Shown here one piece after another: positions 59,057 through 64,000 of a DNA stretch of 64,000 bases (position 1 is the first letter of the stretch; every line of letters starts with the position of its first letter). Made by a program: the position numbers and the translations under genes. Under the pieces are notes generated by a model that saw only the letters and a list, made by a program, of their open reading frames with translations, was not told where the DNA came from and did no database searches. Origin of the DNA: Falsochrobactrum shanghaiense (GTDB taxonomy: Bacteria > Pseudomonadota > Alphaproteobacteria > Rhizobiales > Rhizobiaceae); NCBI RefSeq assembly GCF_003149535.1, contig NZ_QGDB01000001.1, forward strand, positions 682,001-746,000. The letters are read 5' to 3'.

Positions 59057-60253
59057 ATGAATATTCACGAATATCAGGCCAAGCGCCTGCTGCACACTTA
59101 TGGCGCGCCGATCGCCAATGGTGTGGCCGTCTATTCCGTCGAGCAGGCGGAAGAATGGGCAAAGACGCTCCCCGGACCGCTTTATGTCGTCAAGAGCCAG
59201 ATCCATGCTGGCGGACGCGGCAAGGGCAAGTTCAAGGAACTGCCGGAAGACGCCAAGGGCGGTGTGCGGCTTGCGAAATCCGTCGATGAAGTGGTTGCCC
59301 ATGCCAAGGAAATGCTGGGGCATACGCTCGTCACCAAGCAGACCGGTCCTGCCGGAAAGCAGGTCAATCGTCTTTACATCGAAGACGGCGCAGACATTGC
59401 GCGCGAGCTTTATCTCTCGATCCTGATCGACCGCACGGTTGGTCGTCCGGCTTTCGTGGTTTCGACCGAAGGCGGCATGGACATCGAGGCCGTTGCAGAA
59501 GAAACCCCTGAAAAGATCGTGACCGTCGCCATCGACCCGGCCAAGGGCGTGACCGACGAAGACGCCAACAAGCTGGCCGATGCGCTCAAGCTCGAAGGCG
59601 AAGCGCGCGAGGACGGCCTCAAGCTGTTCCCGATTCTCTACAAGGCCTTCACCGAGAAGGATATGAGCCTTCTGGAAATCAACCCGCTGATCGTCATGAC
59701 CAATGGCCGCGTGCGCGTGCTCGACGCCAAGGTGTCGTTCGACGGCAATGCGCTGTTCCGCCATGCGGACATCGTCGAACTGCGCGACCTGTCGGAAGAA
59801 GACGAAAAGGAAATCGAGGCTTCCAAGCACGATCTCGCTTATGTCGCGCTCGACGGTAATATCGGCTGCATGGTCAATGGCGCGGGCCTTGCCATGGCGA
59901 CGATGGACATCATCAAGCTTTATGGCGCAGAACCTGCCAACTTCCTCGATGTTGGCGGCGGCGCGACCAAGGAGAAGGTGACGGCTGCATTCAAGATCAT
60001 CACCGCCGATCCGGCTGTCGAAGGCATTCTGGTCAATATTTTCGGCGGCATCATGAAGTGCGACGTGATCGCCGAAGGCGTGATCGCCGCGGTCAAGGAA
60101 GTGGGCCTCAAGGTTCCGCTGGTCGTGCGTCTTGAAGGCACCAATGTGGAACTGGGCAAGAAGATCATCAACGAGAGCGGGCTGAACGTCATTTCGGCTG
60201 ACGATCTCGACGACGCGGCGCAGAAGATCGTCGCCGCAGTGAAGGGGAATTAA
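59057..60253 (+). CDS. sucC: succinate-CoA ligase (ADP-forming) subunit beta
   Basis: 398 aa. ATP-grasp N-terminus [37 protein letters not shown], and the CoA-ligase part with [33 protein letters not shown] and [16 protein letters not shown]. sucD starts 3 bases after its stop. Confidence 0.98.
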   Translation: MNIHEYQAKRLLHTYGAPIANGVAVYSVEQAEEWAKTLPGPLYVVKSQIHAGGRGKGKFKELPEDAKGGVRLAKSVDEVVAHAKEMLGHTLVTKQTGPAGKQVNRLYIEDGADIARELYLSILIDRTVGRPAFVVSTEGGMDIEAVAEETPEKIVTVAIDPAKGVTDEDANKLADALKLEGEAREDGLKLFPILYKAFTEKDMSLLEINPLIVMTNGRVRVLDAKVSFDGNALFRHADIVELRDLSEEDEKEIEASKHDLAYVALDGNIGCMVNGAGLAMATMDIIKLYGAEPANFLDVGGGATKEKVTAAFKIITADPAVEGILVNIFGGIMKCDVIAEGVIAAVKEVGLKVPLVVRLEGTNVELGKKIINESGLNVISADDLDDAAQKIVAAVKGN

Positions 60254-60256
60254 GGC

Positions 60257-61159
60257 ATGTCCATTCTCGTCAACAAGGACACCAAGGTTCTCGTACAGGG
60301 CCTGACCGGCAAGACCGGCACTTTCCACACCGAACAGGCGCTCGCCTATTACGGCACGCAGATGGTCGGCGGCGTTCATCCCAAGAAGGGCGGCGAAACC
60401 TGGTCCGGCTCGAATGGCGAAAGCCTGCCGATCTTTGCGACTGTCGCCGAAGGCAAGGAACGCACGGGCGCCGACGCTTCCGTGATCTATGTTCCGCCAG
60501 CAGGTGCAGCCGATGCGATCATCGAAGCCATCGAAGCTGAAATCGGCTTCATCGTCTGCATCACCGAAGGCATTCCGGTCATGGACATGGTTCGCGTCAA
60601 GGAGCGTCTGGAACGCTCGAAGTCGCGCCTGCTCGGACCCAACTGCCCCGGCATCCTGACCCCTGAAGAATGCAAGATCGGCATCATGCCGGGCAATATC
60701 TTCAAGAAGGGCTCGGTGGGTGTTGTATCGCGCTCCGGCACGCTTACCTATGAAGCAGTGTTCCAGACCACCAATGAAGGTCTGGGCCAGACCACCGCTG
60801 TCGGCATCGGCGGCGATCCGGTCAAGGGCACCGAATTCATCGACGTGCTGGAAATGTTCCTCGCGGACGACGAAACCAAGTCGATCGTCATGATCGGCGA
60901 AATCGGCGGCTCGGCGGAAGAAGATGCGGCGCAGTTCCTGAAAGACGAAGCCAAGCGCGGCCGCAAGAAGCCGATGGTCGGCTTCATCGCCGGACGCACC
61001 GCGCCCGAAGGCCGCACCATGGGCCATGCAGGCGCCGTGATTTCGGGCGGCAAGGGCGGCGCGGAAGACAAGATCGCTGCGATGGAAGAGGCAGGCATTC
61101 GCGTGTCGCCTTCGCCCGCGCAGCTCGGCAAGACGCTGGTTGAAGTCCTCAAGGGCTGA
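60257..61159 (+). CDS. sucD: succinate-CoA ligase subunit alpha
   Basis: 300 aa. CoA-binding [20 protein letters not shown] and [12 protein letters not shown]; the phosphohistidine is the His in [15 protein letters not shown]. It pairs with SucC to convert succinyl-CoA to succinate with ATP formation. Confidence 0.98.
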   Translation: MSILVNKDTKVLVQGLTGKTGTFHTEQALAYYGTQMVGGVHPKKGGETWSGSNGESLPIFATVAEGKERTGADASVIYVPPAGAADAIIEAIEAEIGFIVCITEGIPVMDMVRVKERLERSKSRLLGPNCPGILTPEECKIGIMPGNIFKKGSVGVVSRSGTLTYEAVFQTTNEGLGQTTAVGIGGDPVKGTEFIDVLEMFLADDETKSIVMIGEIGGSAEEDAAQFLKDEAKRGRKKPMVGFIAGRTAPEGRTMGHAGAVISGGKGGAEDKIAAMEEAGIRVSPSPAQLGKTLVEVLKG

Positions 61160-61181
61160 GACCGCACCTTGTAATGAATAT

Positions 61182-61209
61182 CCCGGCAGCGGCGAAAGCC
61201 TCTGCCGGG
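61182..61209 (+). terminator. hairpin with GAAA tetraloop between sucD and sucA
   Basis: CCCGGCAG pairs with CTGCCGGG, with an inner GGC-GAAA-GCC, then TTT. It lies 22 bases after the sucD stop, in a 175-base gap before sucA. The GNRA loop and GC stem would stabilise the sucD mRNA end and could partly end transcription. Confidence 0.65.
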
Positions 61210-61334
61210 TTTGGCATAAGCGACAATGTCAGGGCGTCCGCGGCGGTTCAGCCCTGACCGCGTGAGGGGAGAGGCTTTCGACCCGCGCGATTTCGAACCG
61301 CAAACAGGAGACGGAGCGTCGCTCCGGTAAGGAC

Positions 61335-64000
61335 ATGGCAAGGCAGGAACAAGCGAACGACATTTTCGCGCTCACCTCGTTCCTTTATGGCGGTAATGCC
61401 GATTATATCGAGGAACTCTACGCGCGTTACGAAAGCGATCCGAATTCGGTCGATGCCGAGTGGCGCGATTTCTTCGCGCAGCTCAAGGACAGCCCCGAAG
61501 ACGTCAGGAAAAATGCGCAGGGCGCAAGCTGGACGCGCAAGAACTGGCCGATCGCGGAGAATGGCGAGCTTGTATCTGCACTGGACGGCAACTGGCCCGA
61601 GATTGAAAAACATGTCACCGACAAGCTGAAGGCGAAGTCGGAAAAGGGCGAGGCGCGCAAGGCTGACGGTGCTGCGGGCAGCTTGAGCACCGAGGAACTG
61701 ACGCGGGCTGCGCGCGACAGCGTCCATGCGATCATGATGATCCGCGCCTATCGCATGCGCGGTCATCTGCATGCCAATCTCGACCCGCTCGGGCTTGCGG
61801 AGAAGCCCAATGACTATAATGAGCTTGAGCCGGAAAATTACGGCTTCACGCCTGCCGATTACGACCGCAAGATCTTCATCGACAATGTGCTTGGCCTTGA
61901 ATATGCGACCATTCCCGAAATGCTCGATATTCTCAAGCGCACCTATTGCTCGACCATCGGCGTCGAATTCATGCATATTTCCAACCCGACGGAAAAGGCG
62001 TGGATTCAGGAGCGCATCGAAGGCCCCGGCAAGGGCTTTGCATTCACGGCGGAAGGCAAGAAAGCCATTCTTTCGAAGCTGATCGAGGCGGAAGGCTTCG
62101 AGCAGTTCATCGATGTCAAATACAAGGGCACCAAGCGTTTCGGCCTCGATGGCGGCGAGTCGCTCATTCCGGCGCTGGAGCAGATCGTCAAGCGCGGCGG
62201 GCAGCTCGGCCTCAAGGAAATCGTGCTCGGCATGGCCCATCGCGGCCGTCTCAACGTGCTTTCACAGGTGATGGGCAAGCCGCATCGCGCTATTTTCCAT
62301 GAGTTCAAGGGCGGTTCCTATGCGCCGGACGATGTGGAAGGCTCGGGCGACGTCAAGTATCATCTGGGCGCTTCATCCGACCGTGAATTCGACGGCAATT
62401 CGGTTCACCTGTCGCTGACCGCCAATCCGTCGCATCTGGAAATCGTCAATCCGGTCGTCATGGGCAAGGCGCGCGCCAAGCAGGACCTGCTGGTGGGCCG
62501 CACCCGCGACGATCTGGTGCCGCTGACCGAGCGCGCCAAGGTTCTGCCGCTGCTTCTGCATGGCGATGCCGCTTTCGCCGGTCAGGGCGTCGTGGCGGAA
62601 TGCCTCGGCCTTTCGGGCCTGCGCGGGCATCGGGTGGCCGGTACGGTCCATTTCATCATCAACAACCAGATCGGCTTCACCACCGATCCGGGCTTCTCGC
62701 GCTCCTCGCCCTATCCGTCGGATGTGGCGAAGATGATCGAAGCGCCGATCTTCCACGTCAATGGCGACGATCCGGAAGCGGTGGTCTTTGCAGCCAAGGT
62801 TGCGATCGAATTCCGCATGACCTTCCACAAGCCGGTGGTCATCGACATGTTCTGCTATCGCCGCTTCGGCCATAATGAAGGCGATGAGCCGTCCTTCACG
62901 CAGCCGCTGATGTACAAGGCGATCCGCTCGCACAGGACCACCGTTCAGCTCTATAGCGACAAGCTGATGGCCGAAGGTCTCGTCACGCAGGCCGACATCG
63001 ACAAGATGAAGGCGGACTGGCGCGCACGGCTCGAACAGGAGTTCGAAGCAGGCCAGAGCTACAAGCCCAACAAGGCCGACTGGCTCGATGGCGCATGGAG
63101 CGGGCTTCGCACCGCCGACAATGCCGATGAGCAGCGCCGGGGCAAGACCGCCGTGCCGATGAAGACGCTCAAGGAGATCGGCAAGAAGCTGGTCGAAGTG
63201 CCGAAGGACTTCCATGTCCATCGCACCATCCAGCGTTTCCTCGACAACCGCGCCAGGATGATTGAAACGGGCGAGGGGATCGACTGGGCGACGGGCGAGG
63301 CACTCGCTTTTGGTTCGCTGTCGCTTGAAGGCCACCCCATCCGCCTTTCGGGGCAGGATGTGGAGCGCGGCACCTTCTCGCAGCGTCATACGGTGCTCTA
63401 CGATCAGGAAAACCAGAGCCGCTATATCCCGCTGAACAATCTTCAGAAGGGACAGGCGATCTACGAGGCCATCAATTCGATGCTCTCGGAAGAAGCAGTG
63501 CTCGGCTATGAATACGGCTATTCGCTGTCCGATCCGCGCGCACTGGTGCTTTGGGAAGCACAGTTCGGCGACTTCGCCAATGGTGCGCAGGTCGTATTCG
63601 ACCAGTTCATCTCGTCGGGCGAACGCAAATGGCTGAGAATGTCCGGCCTCGTCTGTCTGCTGCCGCATGGCTATGAAGGGCAGGGACCGGAGCATTCATC
63701 GGCGCGTCTGGAACGTTATCTCCAGCTTTGTGCGGAAGACAACATGCAGGTGGCGAATGTTACGACGCCGGCTAACTATTTCCACATCCTGCGCCGCCAG
63801 ATGAAGCGTGATTTCCGCAAGCCGCTGATCATGATGACGCCGAAATCGCTGCTGCGACACAAGCGGGCGGTTTCGACCCTCTCCGAATTGTCGGGCGATT
63901 CCTCGTTCCACCGCCTGCTGTGGGACGATGCGCAGTACAACAAGGGCGATGGCGAAGGCATCAAGCTGCAGAAGGACGCCAAGATCCGCCGCGTCGTGCT
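61335..64000 (+). CDS. sucA: 2-oxoglutarate dehydrogenase E1 component, 3' end outside the window
   Basis: ATG 61335 follows GTAAGGAC; the frame is open through position 64000 (888 codons), with the usual total being about 1000. Family segments: FALTSFLYGGNADYIEELY, thiamine-diphosphate and oxoglutarate regions in GMAHRGRLNVLSQVMGKP, GDAAFAGQGVVAECLGLS, and YGYSLSDPRALVLWEAQFGDFANGAQ. sucB is expected just beyond the window. Confidence 0.97.
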   Translation, partial: MARQEQANDIFALTSFLYGGNADYIEELYARYESDPNSVDAEWRDFFAQLKDSPEDVRKNAQGASWTRKNWPIAENGELVSALDGNWPEIEKHVTDKLKAKSEKGEARKADGAAGSLSTEELTRAARDSVHAIMMIRAYRMRGHLHANLDPLGLAEKPNDYNELEPENYGFTPADYDRKIFIDNVLGLEYATIPEMLDILKRTYCSTIGVEFMHISNPTEKAWIQERIEGPGKGFAFTAEGKKAILSKLIEAEGFEQFIDVKYKGTKRFGLDGGESLIPALEQIVKRGGQLGLKEIVLGMAHRGRLNVLSQVMGKPHRAIFHEFKGGSYAPDDVEGSGDVKYHLGASSDREFDGNSVHLSLTANPSHLEIVNPVVMGKARAKQDLLVGRTRDDLVPLTERAKVLPLLLHGDAAFAGQGVVAECLGLSGLRGHRVAGTVHFIINNQIGFTTDPGFSRSSPYPSDVAKMIEAPIFHVNGDDPEAVVFAAKVAIEFRMTFHKPVVIDMFCYRRFGHNEGDEPSFTQPLMYKAIRSHRTTVQLYSDKLMAEGLVTQADIDKMKADWRARLEQEFEAGQSYKPNKADWLDGAWSGLRTADNADEQRRGKTAVPMKTLKEIGKKLVEVPKDFHVHRTIQRFLDNRARMIETGEGIDWATGEALAFGSLSLEGHPIRLSGQDVERGTFSQRHTVLYDQENQSRYIPLNNLQKGQAIYEAINSMLSEEAVLGYEYGYSLSDPRALVLWEAQFGDFANGAQVVFDQFISSGERKWLRMSGLVCLLPHGYEGQGPEHSSARLERYLQLCAEDNMQVANVTTPANYFHILRRQMKRDFRKPLIMMTPKSLLRHKRAVSTLSELSGDSSFHRLLWDDAQYNKGDGEGIKLQKDAKIRRVV

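Noticed and set aside
61335-64000. Suspected frameshift near the end of sucA
   Set aside because: Re-reading line by line shows the frame stays open and in register to position 64000.

Overview
The window looks like a chromosomal segment of a Brucellaceae alphaproteobacterium, most likely the Ochrobactrum side of Brucella. The basis is gene content and order: an Omp19-type lipoprotein with its characteristic C-terminal region, the mdh-sucC-sucD-sucA block, aroK-aroB, cobS-cobT, accA next to xerD, and the dispersed Rhizobiales-type palindromes. The Omp19 protein is recognisable but differs at many positions from the classical Brucella one as I remember it. No database search was possible.

Region 1 (1 to about 12.3 kb) is an A+T-rich accessory island. 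A minus-strand operon (3295 to 1) encodes four proteins with Ig-like or beta-sandwich modules and no visible signal peptides; the last one runs off the window. Divergent from it is a 1139-aa classical autotransporter. Convergent with that is a translationally coupled minus-strand cassette: a 1043-aa protein that joins a catalase-like N-terminal half to a LodA-like (CTQ quinoprotein amino-acid oxidase) C-terminal half, then a LodB-like flavoprotein, then a 362-aa protein carrying the same kind of beta-sandwich module. This fusion is the strongest candidate for an undescribed system here.

Region 2 (12.5 to 16.8 kb) is an ABC importer of the TrpXYZ-like class with a FAD amine oxidase gene between the binding protein and the permease. 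A luciferase-like monooxygenase (17.0 kb) follows.

Region 3 (18.0 to 29.3 kb) is a LacI-controlled catabolic cluster: a DUF993 aldolase-like protein divergent from lacI, then a Gfo/Idh/MocA dehydrogenase, CoA-transferase, enoyl-CoA hydratase, aldehyde dehydrogenase, a GMC oxidoreductase, an SDR and a second GMC oxidoreductase. Two near-identical palindromes sit in the divergent promoters. The substrate is unknown.

Region 4 (29.3 to 64 kb) is mostly core genome: ChaC, tRNA-Arg(CCT), an M20 peptidase, a D-Ala-D-Ala carboxypeptidase, a COG0523 GTPase, TusA-like and L,D-transpeptidase proteins, accA, xerD, aroKB, bolA, a DnaJ-domain protein, cobST, yhhQ with a preQ1-I-like riboswitch, rpmB, a DUF3108 protein, an EamA exporter, a MerR regulator with a Zn/Cd P-type ATPase, gloB, yciB, ftsY, mtaB, dapF, omp19, zapE and the TCA-cycle genes mdh, sucC, sucD and sucA (truncated by the window end). 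Small hairpins, tandem repeats and dispersed palindromes lie between these genes.
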